Assembly: GCA_028718265.1 (NCBI GenBank)
Contig: JAQUMG010000063.1
Span: 1-9,086 of the forward strand
From: Candidatus Omnitrophota bacterium
GTDB taxonomy: Bacteria; Omnitrophota; Koll11; JAHIPI01
Length of the DNA stretch: 9,086 nucleotides
Direction: 5' to 3'
Shown in pieces: positions 1 through 6,668 of the stretch. The notes under the pieces are model-generated. The model was given only the letters and a program-made list of their open reading frames with translations, searched no databases and had not been told where the DNA came from. Position 1 is the first letter of the stretch; each line of letters starts with the position of its first letter. Both the position numbers and the translations under genes were made by a program.

Positions 1-267
1 GGGGTGGTTCACGATAAGCTCTACCCCGACCGCGGCCGCCAGGTGGAATATGGCGTCGCAGCGCTCGGCGAGCTTGTCCACCAGCGACTCATTGAGTATC
101 GTCCCGACTACCAGCTCGAAGCTGGAGTTGCCTTCAAGATGTTTTACGTTCTCTATCTTCCCGGTAGACAGGTCATCGAGGACTGTGACTTTATGGCCGT
201 CGCCGACCAGTTTATCCGAGAGATGGGAACCGATAAAACCCGCCCCTCCGGTGATCAGGTAATGCAA
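1..267 (-). CDS. NAD-dependent nucleotide-sugar epimerase/decarboxylase (extended SDR), 3' truncated by window edge
   Basis: The 89 visible residues are the N-terminal Rossmann half of an extended short-chain dehydrogenase, the family that holds UDP-glucose 4-epimerase, UDP-glucuronate decarboxylase and dTDP-glucose dehydratase. These enzymes make nucleotide sugars in the cytoplasm using bound NAD. The NAD-binding GxxGxxG motif is at residues 7-13 (GGAGFIG). The acidic DDLSTG stretch at 31-36 is where the second strand ends and would bind the adenosine ribose. HLAAAVGV at 75-82 is the usual fourth-strand motif. The catalytic YxxxK lies beyond the left edge, so the exact reaction cannot be told; the AVGVELIV wording is closest in my memory to the epimerase/UDP-glucuronate decarboxylase group. 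The start is TTG at 265-267: there is no in-frame ATG nearby, the glycine motif follows at the right distance, and an AAGGAG lies 7 bases upstream. It has its own promoter and is the last gene seen in the locus. The fold is confident, the substrate unknown. Confidence 0.9.
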   Translation of the reverse strand, partial: MHYLITGGAGFIGSHLSDKLVGDGHKVTVLDDLSTGKIENVKHLEGNSSFELVVGTILNESLVDKLAERCDAIFHLAAAVGVELIVNHP

Positions 268-274
268 TGATATT

Positions 275-280
275 CTCCTT
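275..280 (-). promoter_or_regulatory. Ribosome binding site deciding the TTG start of the epimerase gene
   Basis: AAGGAG on the minus strand, a near-perfect Shine-Dalgarno sequence, ends 7 bases before the TTG at 267. It fixes the non-ATG start, since no ATG in the correct frame is found near it. Confidence 0.8.
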
Positions 281-292
281 TTATAGGGCTCT

Positions 293-321
293 ATTATAAG
301 TTATCTGATGCGATTTTGCAA
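293..321 (-). promoter_or_regulatory. Sigma70-type promoter for the epimerase gene
   Basis: Reading the minus strand, TTGCAA (316-321, 4 of 6 to the -35 consensus) is followed after exactly 17 bases by TATAAT (293-298, a perfect -10 box). Transcription would start near 286, giving a leader of about 19 bases that carries the AAGGAG. The element fills the 59-base gap between the upstream glycosyltransferase stop (327-329) and the epimerase start. No terminator hairpin is visible in the gap, so read-through from the upstream genes may add to expression. Position, spacing and box quality agree; activity is inferred. Confidence 0.7.
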
Positions 322-326
322 TACGC

Positions 327-1505
327 TCAATCCGGCCCGCGAAGCGCCTCTTCGTAAAGCGCCTCTATGTCCTTAACGAGGCGCTCCTTGGAATACTTCT
401 GCAGGACCTTCCGGCGGCCGTTTTTGCCGAATTCATCCCTCTTTGCCGGGTCTTGCGCCAGCTCAAAGAGATGCCTGGCAAAACCCTGGACGTCTCCCGA
501 AGCGGCCAACCGGCCGTTTATCCCGTCTTCCACCACGTCCCTTACGCCGCCAACATCGGTAGATACGACAGGTTTGCCCGAAGCAAGCGCCTCTATCAAG
601 GCTACTGGCGTCCCTTCGTTAAGCGACGTCAGCGCGACGATATCCAGGTCCGCATACACATCGGCCATATCCTCTTTCCATCCGATGAAGGCGATCCTGT
701 CCCCGATACCCGATCCTTCCGCATATTCCCGGATCCGGCCCTTCTCTTCCCCGTCGCCGATGACGACGCACTTAATATCGCGGCCGGGGGCCATATCGAA
801 TAATTTTTTACAGGCGTCCAGGAACATCCTGTGGTTCTTCACCGGGACGAGCCTTCCTATTATCCCTATCAGGACGCAATCGCTGCCGACACCCAGCTCG
901 GCCCTGAGCTTCCCTTTCCTCTGCCCGACGGAAGAAAACACGCCCAATTCCAACCCCAAAGGCACGACTTTCACCTTTTCGGGCCCGGCTATCTTGTATT
1001 TTTTTACTATCTCTTCTTTCTGCGTCTCGCTGACCACCACTATATACCTGGAAAAGAACGCCAAAAACCTCTCGATGGAAAGGAAGGCCCAAGCGGAAAA
1101 GCCGTTAAAGTAGCCCTCGAATATATTCCCGTGGAATGTATGTATCCTGACCGGGACGCCCGCCATGATAGCCGCGGCCCTTCCAAGCGCGCCTGCCTTT
1201 GCCGTGTGGGTATGCACGATATCCGGCTTCTCCCGCCTTATGATCGAGCATATCTTCAATAATGCCAAAAGGTCCTTAACCGGGTTTATGCTGCGTTCCA
1301 ATTCCGGGATGATAAGCGGCGCGACGCCTTTAGCCCGGGCCAAGTAGTCCATCTCCTTTTCGCCGGCGCCGACCCTGCCCGTCGCCAGGATAGATTCAAA
1401 CCGGTCGTTATTTAAAGCTTGCGTCAATAGGATGGTGTGAATGGCCGGCCCGCCGACATTCAACCGCGCGATGATCCTGAGGACCTTCGGTCTCTTCCGG
1501 GTCAT
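327..1505 (-). CDS. Glycosyltransferase, GT4 family (GT-B fold)
   Basis: A 392-residue cytoplasmic retaining glycosyltransferase expected to move a sugar from a nucleotide donor to a lipid-linked or glycan acceptor. The length is normal for GT4. The N-terminal acceptor domain (about 1-190) has the glycine-rich loop NVGGPA near 16-21 and HTHTAKAGALGR at 98-109, a typical GT4 motif after the third strand. The donor domain (about 205-370) shows GRLVPVKNH at 217-225, GDGEE at 250-254 and a complete EX7E motif, E297 to E305 (EGTPVALIE), followed by ALASGKPVVSTDVGG. The wording resembles enzymes of capsule and exopolysaccharide loci; donor and acceptor cannot be told. The ATG start overlaps the stop of the upstream small membrane protein by 4 bases (ATGA), and no good Shine-Dalgarno is visible, so translation is probably coupled. 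Together with the epimerase fragment it is clearly GC-richer than genes further upstream. Confidence 0.93.
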   Translation of the reverse strand: MTRKRPKVLRIIARLNVGGPAIHTILLTQALNNDRFESILATGRVGAGEKEMDYLARAKGVAPLIIPELERSINPVKDLLALLKICSIIRREKPDIVHTHTAKAGALGRAAAIMAGVPVRIHTFHGNIFEGYFNGFSAWAFLSIERFLAFFSRYIVVVSETQKEEIVKKYKIAGPEKVKVVPLGLELGVFSSVGQRKGKLRAELGVGSDCVLIGIIGRLVPVKNHRMFLDACKKLFDMAPGRDIKCVVIGDGEEKGRIREYAEGSGIGDRIAFIGWKEDMADVYADLDIVALTSLNEGTPVALIEALASGKPVVSTDVGGVRDVVEDGINGRLAASGDVQGFARHLFELAQDPAKRDEFGKNGRRKVLQKYSKERLVKDIEALYEEALRGPD

Positions 1506-1852
1506 TTAAAGATCTTGCTTAGGATAAAACTGTTCTTTTTGATATCATGCCAGCCGGCTTCGCAGAAAAACCCTCCCAGGCTTACAAGCAAGACAGCGCC
1601 TTTTATTGTCAGGTCAAAGGGGTCCATTTGCTTGCGAAGCATCAGATTCAAAACAATATTCACCGTGACCGCCGTAAATAAAAAAATAGACGCCGATCTG
1701 ACCGGTTTACTGAAAAAACCTTGCTTGATCCCTGATGATATATTTGCTGTTTTGCTGTTTCTTATTAAATTCCCGACGATTGATTTCGATTTCTCATAAA
1801 ACCCGATCAAGCACATCGCAATCTTGCTCTCTTCGAGCATTTTTGGGTTCAT
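1502..1852 (-). CDS. Small two-helix membrane protein of unknown function
   Basis: I do not recognise a named family. The 116-residue product has a polar, lysine-rich N-terminal half (1-53), a hydrophobic segment at about 54-72, a short polar loop RKQMDPFD (73-80), a second hydrophobic segment at about 81-98, and a basic tail containing WHDIKKNS. This predicts a helical hairpin in the inner membrane with a cytoplasmic N-terminus of about 50 residues. There is no signal peptide or catalytic motif. The ATG follows the TAG of the DUF4330 gene with no base between them, and AAGGAA lies about 7 bases upstream. Its stop overlaps the start of the next glycosyltransferase. Such tight packing supports a real gene and suggests it works with those neighbours, perhaps as a scaffold or membrane partner, which is inference only. 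Confidence 0.75.
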   Translation of the reverse strand: MNPKMLEESKIAMCLIGFYEKSKSIVGNLIRNSKTANISSGIKQGFFSKPVRSASIFLFTAVTVNIVLNLMLRKQMDPFDLTIKGAVLLVSLGGFFCEAGWHDIKKNSFILSKIFK

Positions 1853-2380
1853 CTATTTTTCCTTTTTCGCCGCTAAACTGCTGCGGTCAAAATCGATTAC
1901 CACGCCTTGTATGTTATAAATATCCGTGTTCACCGCGACATTAGACCCTATCTTCACGGGCTGATTGTTAAAGTAAAAAACCCCTTTCGATTCAGTGCAG
2001 TTCATCTCAAATAAGCACACGACGTCCTTGCCACTCGGATTTGGGACCAAGAAATAGTCGTTGTTCCTCAGGTTGAACTGGTTTATAGTGATAATCTCCG
2101 AAGGCACATTACTTATGATCTTCTTTAAGACCCCTATTGCATTGCCCTCGCTATCCCTCACTATCTCCCCTTCGCGAAAAACATTCGCCAATTCGGGCAT
2201 GACGCTGGCGCATTTGATTTTTACCAGGATTTTTTTTGTATCCTTAACGTCCCATTTCTGCGTTAACGCCTTGTTCCCTAAATAAAAAAGCGGAGTGAGG
2301 CCCAGCAAAAACAAGATCACCAAAAAATCGATAAGGTTGACTTTGCCGAATATCCTCCCCTTATCATCTATAAACTTCAT
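1853..2380 (-). CDS. DUF4330 family membrane-anchored protein
   Basis: A 175-residue protein whose N-terminus reads as the DUF4330 signature: MKFIDDKGRIFGKVNLIDF, then one membrane helix at about 18-36, then a soluble domain. The function of DUF4330 is not known to me. Topology by the positive-inside rule would leave a short cytoplasmic N-terminus and an extracytoplasmic domain (about 40-175) rich in beta-type stretches, with GEIVRDSEGNAIG at 71-83 and a repeat-like ending with NTDIYNIQGVVIDFD at 151-165. The start is well supported by AAAAGGAGAGG just upstream of the ATG. It sits 16 bases after the GT-DUF218 fusion gene and directly abuts the small two-helix protein, so it belongs to the glycan operon. 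A role in secretion or assembly of the glycan is a guess from context. Confidence 0.82.
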   Translation of the reverse strand: MKFIDDKGRIFGKVNLIDFLVILFLLGLTPLFYLGNKALTQKWDVKDTKKILVKIKCASVMPELANVFREGEIVRDSEGNAIGVLKKIISNVPSEIITINQFNLRNNDYFLVPNPSGKDVVCLFEMNCTESKGVFYFNNQPVKIGSNVAVNTDIYNIQGVVIDFDRSSLAAKKEK

Positions 2381-2396
2381 TTTCCTCTCCTTTTGG

Positions 2397-4265
2397 TTAA
2401 ATGTACCCCTTCCACCAGTAATAGACTATCGCCGAATATTCGCGTAATATGCCTTCGATTTGCCTGAAATCGATCTGCCTCCAATTTCCTTCGGCATAAA
2501 AATTACCTGTTTTATGGCTGTAAAACGAGCTTTGTGGTATAGGGGTGCATAATACTTTTGTTCCTTTACCTATCTTTTTAAATACCAGGGAAACGCGCCG
2601 CATGTGGTAGGGGGAGCTGACCACCAGGATCTCCTTCCATCCCTTTTCTTTCAAGATCTTTTCAGAAAATTCCACATTTTCATACGTGTTTCTTGCCCTG
2701 TCTTCCAAGATGATGGCCTCAGGCGGGACTCCCAAAGAAACCGCGACAGCTTTCATCACGAGCGGCTCTTTGAAAACATACATATATCCTGATGAAAAAA
2801 TGATGTTTCCCGCAAATTTTGACCTATAGAGTTCAGCCGCGTATTCAACTCTTTCCAAATAACCCTGGCCGGCCTGCCCTGATTCGCCGACCCCTCCGGC
2901 AAAGACCACTATAGCGTCCGCCTTGCGAGGAGGCTCGGAGATCTTAAGAGGTTCGGCCAAAAACCACATAAGAGGCGTATAAAAGATAACAATCCACGCA
3001 AACAATAATACTAGGGCGATGCGCATGGTTTTCAACCGTATGTTTCTATATAATTTGATAAGTTCTGCCTGCCAATTTATTGCAGACTTTTCTTTCTTTT
3101 TAATAATATCTTCCATTATCGAAGACATTTCCTCTATTTTTCTTTCCCAGCTGTTCTTTAGCGCGACTTCTTCTCTTTTTGCCCTCAAAATATCGCTATC
3201 TTCTTTTATGGCTTTTTCAATAAGAGAAGCGAACTCTTCATGATTTTTAGCCGTGTATAAAATATTACCGTTTTCGACGTTAAAATTATCCGTCTCTTTG
3301 AGAAACGACGTTACTACCGGTTTTCCCATGATCAAATATTCGTTTAATTTAGCAAGTGAAACATTATCCGTATAATCATCCCTTCTGTACGGGATGATGC
3401 AAACTGAAAAATTCTTTACATATGCCGGGAGTTCATTATGCTTCTTCTGGCCCACAAAAATTACATTATCGATCTTTTCAATTCGCGTTATATCGGTCTG
3501 CACGGGCCCTACAAACATAAAAATATAATCCTTAAATTTCTTTGCCAAATATTCCACTAATTCCTGGTCTATCGAATGCCTTATGCCTCCTATATATCCA
3601 ATAATTTTGCCTTTTAAGCCCTCAAGTTTTTCGGGCAAAATATTACCCGATTTTGCTTTTATAAAAACATCCGCGTCAACCCCCATAGGGATGCAGGTAA
3701 CATTTTTGTTGAAACTTCTGCAGTAATCGACCATATTTCTTGCCATTACAAAAACTCCGTCGGATAGCCCGAGGACCTTCTTTTCATATTTTACGATCTT
3801 TGCCGCCCCTTTTGAAGTAGCGGCAAAATTATCCGTGCAGTAATAAATAAGGGCTTCATGCGGTATCTTATCTACAATATCCAAGACTAGCGGCGTAGGT
3901 AAAAAAGTCCATATGATCGGGTTATTGAATTCCATTATTCTAAGCCATCTCTTAAGCGCGTTAAGCATGAAGAACCTGTTGACGCATCTTGCAATCCTGG
4001 AATAGGGGAAAGGAACTATAAGCGGAGAAAATATATAGAGGTTTTCGGATTCCTCCCTAAAACCCTTTATGCTTTTAAGCCAATTAATAATCCTCCTTTT
4101 TAACCGCGGCATATCGGATATTCGCGGAGACCTTACTCCCGTATTTTCTATAAATAAAACTCTGTTTCCGTTCCTGGCAAAAGTAGACATTATAGTCTGG
4201 TGCTGCTGCCAGATAAAATCCCAGTCAATGCTGGATATGCAAATAATATTTTTACCTTTGATCAT
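2397..4265 (-). CDS. Fusion: GT-B glycosyltransferase, single membrane helix, DUF218/YdcF-like domain
   Basis: A 622-residue protein with two domains usually seen as separate proteins. Residues 1-370 are a GT-B glycosyltransferase of the TuaH-like style: SSIDWDFIWQQHQ near 11-23, YYCTDNF at 141-147, IPMGVD at 192-197, GYIGGI at 223-228 starting the donor domain, and DNVSLAKLNEYLIMGKPVV at 300-318, where E309 fits the distal glutamate of EX7E and the first position is not Glu. A charged linker (about 370-412) leads to one hydrophobic helix at 415-436. Residues 447-610 are DUF218 (YdcF/SanA/ElyC type): VVFAGG at 453-458, EDRARNTYEN at 521-530 and SSPYHMRRV at 550-558. Predicted topology puts the transferase in the cytoplasm and DUF218 outside the membrane. 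The reading frame is continuous with no sign of frameshift. The ATG is preceded directly by an in-frame TAA; GAGGAG lies a rather long 13 bases upstream. The gene is AT-rich. Domain calls are firm; substrates are unknown. Confidence 0.88.
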   Translation of the reverse strand: MIKGKNIICISSIDWDFIWQQHQTIMSTFARNGNRVLFIENTGVRSPRISDMPRLKRRIINWLKSIKGFREESENLYIFSPLIVPFPYSRIARCVNRFFMLNALKRWLRIMEFNNPIIWTFLPTPLVLDIVDKIPHEALIYYCTDNFAATSKGAAKIVKYEKKVLGLSDGVFVMARNMVDYCRSFNKNVTCIPMGVDADVFIKAKSGNILPEKLEGLKGKIIGYIGGIRHSIDQELVEYLAKKFKDYIFMFVGPVQTDITRIEKIDNVIFVGQKKHNELPAYVKNFSVCIIPYRRDDYTDNVSLAKLNEYLIMGKPVVTSFLKETDNFNVENGNILYTAKNHEEFASLIEKAIKEDSDILRAKREEVALKNSWERKIEEMSSIMEDIIKKKEKSAINWQAELIKLYRNIRLKTMRIALVLLFAWIVIFYTPLMWFLAEPLKISEPPRKADAIVVFAGGVGESGQAGQGYLERVEYAAELYRSKFAGNIIFSSGYMYVFKEPLVMKAVAVSLGVPPEAIILEDRARNTYENVEFSEKILKEKGWKEILVVSSPYHMRRVSLVFKKIGKGTKVLCTPIPQSSFYSHKTGNFYAEGNWRQIDFRQIEGILREYSAIVYYWWKGYI

Positions 4266-4368
4266 TTATTTTTTACATCTCCTCTTTCCCGGTGTTAACC
4301 TATCGCTGACAATAGGCAATAATATGCTTAAAACGAGCCTAAGTGCACCTTATTTATATATACCATAA
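4266..4368. other. 103-base intergenic spacer separating the two gene groups
   Basis: This is the longest non-coding stretch in the window. On the minus strand it holds, in order, TGGTATATA (4357-4365, resembling a weak extended -10), a TATTAT box further down without a convincing -35, a short hairpin (4299-4316) and GAGGAG ahead of the fusion gene. A promoter for the downstream group is plausible but neither candidate has good matches at both boxes. Confidence 0.4.
4299..4316 (-). repeat. Short hairpin in the leader of the GT-DUF218 gene
   Basis: Minus strand CCTATTG, loop TCAG, CGATAGG: seven pairs, one of them G-U. It is not followed by a T run, so it is a poor intrinsic terminator. It may be a leader structure or an RNA end stabiliser, or chance. 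Confidence 0.3.
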
Positions 4369-5844
4369 TTATTCCTTAATTTTGCTTCTAAATAATTTAG
4401 ACAAGAATCTTAAAAAATATTTAGGGTCATAGGTTAACTTATGGAATATCTTACTAAACGTCTTTTTCGGATGAAATAACAAATTGATAAAATAAATCCT
4501 CAGCCTTTCTTTTCTTACCATCAATTCAAGCTCTGCCTTGCTTAACGGCCCAGTCCCATAAAATGGCTTGCTAGACTCTAGGAGTTCATAATTAATTACT
4601 TCGGGGACCAAGTTATTCTCTCTGCATAACTGCAATAATCGCGTACCAGGCAGGGGGGTTGCAAAGAAAAAATTAACATTATCCATTCCTAGGCTTCTTG
4701 CAAAAATGAAAGTATTTTTAACCTGCTGCCTGGTCTCCCCCGGAAAACCAACAACAAAAAATCCTGTAGTTTCTAGCCCTAATATTGCCGCTTGCTTAAT
4801 TATTGCCTTTATTTTTGAAAGTTCAATTGGTTTTTTAACTATTGAGTGCAGGACATATTCGTCTCCCGATTCTATTCCTATGCTGATCGCGTAACAACCG
4901 CTCTTTTTCATTAAAATCAGGAGGTCGGTATCTAAGGTCTGCACCGCTACTCCATTGGGAGTGCTCCAAGCGATATCTAACCTGCCGTCAATGATTGCTT
5001 TGAATATCTTACCGGCCCTTTCCCTGTTCAGGGTAAGATTGTCATCTTCAAAAAGAATTTCCTTGGCTCCAAATTTCCCCGAGAGATATTTTAGCTCTTC
5101 TATGATATTTTCAGGGGATCTCTGGCGGTAAACCCTCCCCCAAAGATTATGTATGGAGCAAAAAACACATTCGAATGGACAGCCTCGTGAAGTGATAACC
5201 GGAAAAAACGGAATTAGCTTGGCCGGCATTCCATGCGGATTATTGATCTGTGCATATTTATCTAAAGGGAAAATATCCCAATATGGAAAAGGCAGCTCGT
5301 CCAATTCCTGTATAAACTGCCGCCTGGGATTGATTGTCATTTTCCCGTCGAGCTTAAAACCAATGCCAGGCACATCTTTAAATAAAGTTTTATCCCTCAA
5401 TGCCAAAAGCAGCTCTTTTAATGCCAACTCAGCCTCTCCCGTCACAACAAAATCGACTTCCTTATTACCTAGGGCATCCTCGGGCTCTGTAGATGGGTGA
5501 GCTCCTCCTAAAATGGTAATAATGTTTTTATTAAGTTCTTTACCTATTGCGCATATATGATAAGCGTTTTTCTTTTGAGAACTAAAAAGGCAAGAAACTC
5601 CGATGACGTCTGGCGAAAATTCACTGATATGCCGCTTAATATCGTCGTCAGACAGCCCGTGCCTTATATATGAGCCATCTAAAGCTTTTTCGCACTGAAA
5701 CCCTTCAGCAATACAATCAAGCGCTTTAGTTTCGAAATCATCTTTAAGCACTGCTGCTAAATATGCTACCCCCAAGGGCGGATGGCACCTCCTGGTTTCC
5801 GTATTTGGTATTGTAACAGGCGGCTGGACTAAAAGAATTTTCAT
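4369..5844 (-). CDS. Radical SAM protein with B12-binding-type N-terminal domain
   Basis: A 491-residue enzyme of the class B radical SAM type. Residues 1-150 form the Rossmann-like B12-binding-type domain: MKILLVQPPV start, HPPLGVAYLAAVL at 21-33, ILGGAHPSTEPE at 111-122 and VTGEAE at 134-139. The radical SAM core (about 210-420) carries the iron-sulfur cluster motif CxxxCxxC as C222, C226 and C229 in SRGCPFECVFC, then FEDDNLT at 265-271, SIGIESGDE at 321-329 and GFPGET at 366-371. A basic C-terminal tail (about 440-491) may touch the membrane. The DxHxxG cobalamin ligand motif is not seen, so cobalamin may be bound base-off or not at all. Relatives do methylations and other radical changes on lipids, sugars and cofactors; the substrate here is unknown. 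The gene starts 2 bases after the methyltransferase stop, with AAGG about 7 bases before the ATG, so both are probably co-expressed and might act on the same glycan or lipid (inference). Confidence 0.92.
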   Translation of the reverse strand: MKILLVQPPVTIPNTETRRCHPPLGVAYLAAVLKDDFETKALDCIAEGFQCEKALDGSYIRHGLSDDDIKRHISEFSPDVIGVSCLFSSQKKNAYHICAIGKELNKNIITILGGAHPSTEPEDALGNKEVDFVVTGEAELALKELLLALRDKTLFKDVPGIGFKLDGKMTINPRRQFIQELDELPFPYWDIFPLDKYAQINNPHGMPAKLIPFFPVITSRGCPFECVFCSIHNLWGRVYRQRSPENIIEELKYLSGKFGAKEILFEDDNLTLNRERAGKIFKAIIDGRLDIAWSTPNGVAVQTLDTDLLILMKKSGCYAISIGIESGDEYVLHSIVKKPIELSKIKAIIKQAAILGLETTGFFVVGFPGETRQQVKNTFIFARSLGMDNVNFFFATPLPGTRLLQLCRENNLVPEVINYELLESSKPFYGTGPLSKAELELMVRKERLRIYFINLLFHPKKTFSKIFHKLTYDPKYFLRFLSKLFRSKIKE

Positions 5845-5846
5845 GA

Positions 5847-6668
5847 CTATACCTTATATCCCCAAGCTACCCACCCCGCCGTATCTTTCAATCTTGTGAT
5901 TTTAATTTTTGAAAAACCGCCTTCTCTAAGAAAATCGATAACGCTCTCTTTTGTAAACCTGTATTCGATAGGTGCGCTAAACCTGTCGTAGAGGTCCCCC
6001 CTTAATGAAAAAATGCCTTTCCCGAAATTAAAAGGGATCGTTCCCGCAAAATTTTGCGTAAATTTAAACCTTTTTAATACTTTGGCCGGAAGTGAAAACA
6101 TCGTATAAACAAAAGGCGAAAAAAACCAGCATAACCGGTATAAGGCCCGGGGCGAAAGTCTGACTGTGACCAGCCTCATTAAACTCACGATCTTGATCCC
6201 GATGTATTTGATGATATTATCCGAATGAGCTTCATATAAATATAAGAAAACGGGGCTGTCTTTTTTTAAAATTCTTGCTATTTCACCAAGGGATCTTCTT
6301 GGATCTGCCGTATGGTGCAATACTCCGAAGGAATACGCAAAATCAAAAATGTTATCTTTTATCGGAATATCTAAAATAGAAGTCTTGATTATGCTCATGT
6401 TATTGAGCCCCGAAGAAAGTTTTTTTGCCGTGTACACCCCATCTGAAATATCGATGCTGACTATCCGGACTGAAGGGTTGTTCTTCGCCATAATGTAACT
6501 ATCAAAACCGCATCCCGAGCCCACGTCTATGCCGATATCCCCCCTCACTATCGGCTCGCCTATGGCTTCCTGCATATTATTAAAATGCCATCTCTCTGCC
6601 GGCCTTAAGGCGACTTCCCTCGTCCATAGGAAGCCGTAGCTTTTTTTTGTCTTCCCCGTCTTATCCAA
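5847..6668 (-). CDS. Class I SAM-dependent methyltransferase
   Basis: A 273-residue Rossmann-fold methyltransferase of the Methyltransf_11 type. SAM-binding motif I is IDVGSGCGFDS at 47-57; the ribose-binding acidic residue is D73 in SIDIS; LDIP at 99-102 and FAYSFGVLHHT at 110-120 are motifs II to III. The N-terminus SYGFLWTRE (10-18) resembles the FGYxW opening common in methyltransferases of surface-polysaccharide loci. Residues about 150-200 include a hydrophobic, basic region (SLMRLVTVRLSPRALY) that may sit on the membrane, suggesting a lipid-linked or sugar substrate. The start is TTG at 6666-6668, chosen because GAGG lies 6 bases upstream and the first in-frame ATG would delete the conserved N-terminus. 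It overlaps the upstream glycosyltransferase by 8 bases. The class is certain; the acceptor is not. Confidence 0.9.
   Translation of the reverse strand: MDKTGKTKKSYGFLWTREVALRPAERWHFNNMQEAIGEPIVRGDIGIDVGSGCGFDSYIMAKNNPSVRIVSIDISDGVYTAKKLSSGLNNMSIIKTSILDIPIKDNIFDFAYSFGVLHHTADPRRSLGEIARILKKDSPVFLYLYEAHSDNIIKYIGIKIVSLMRLVTVRLSPRALYRLCWFFSPFVYTMFSLPAKVLKRFKFTQNFAGTIPFNFGKGIFSLRGDLYDRFSAPIEYRFTKESVIDFLREGGFSKIKITRLKDTAGWVAWGYKV

Noticed and set aside
367..1113. Long plus-strand open frame of 248 codons, and several others of 60-143 codons on the plus strand
   Set aside because: They lie opposite clear minus-strand genes with complete family motifs, their products are low in recognisable motifs and rich in Ser/Pro/Arg, and none has a suitable ribosome binding site. 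They are antisense shadows.
6661..6668. Possible frameshift where the glycosyltransferase and methyltransferase overlap
   Set aside because: Both proteins are full length for their families and the TTG start has its own ribosome binding site, so this is a normal short operon overlap.
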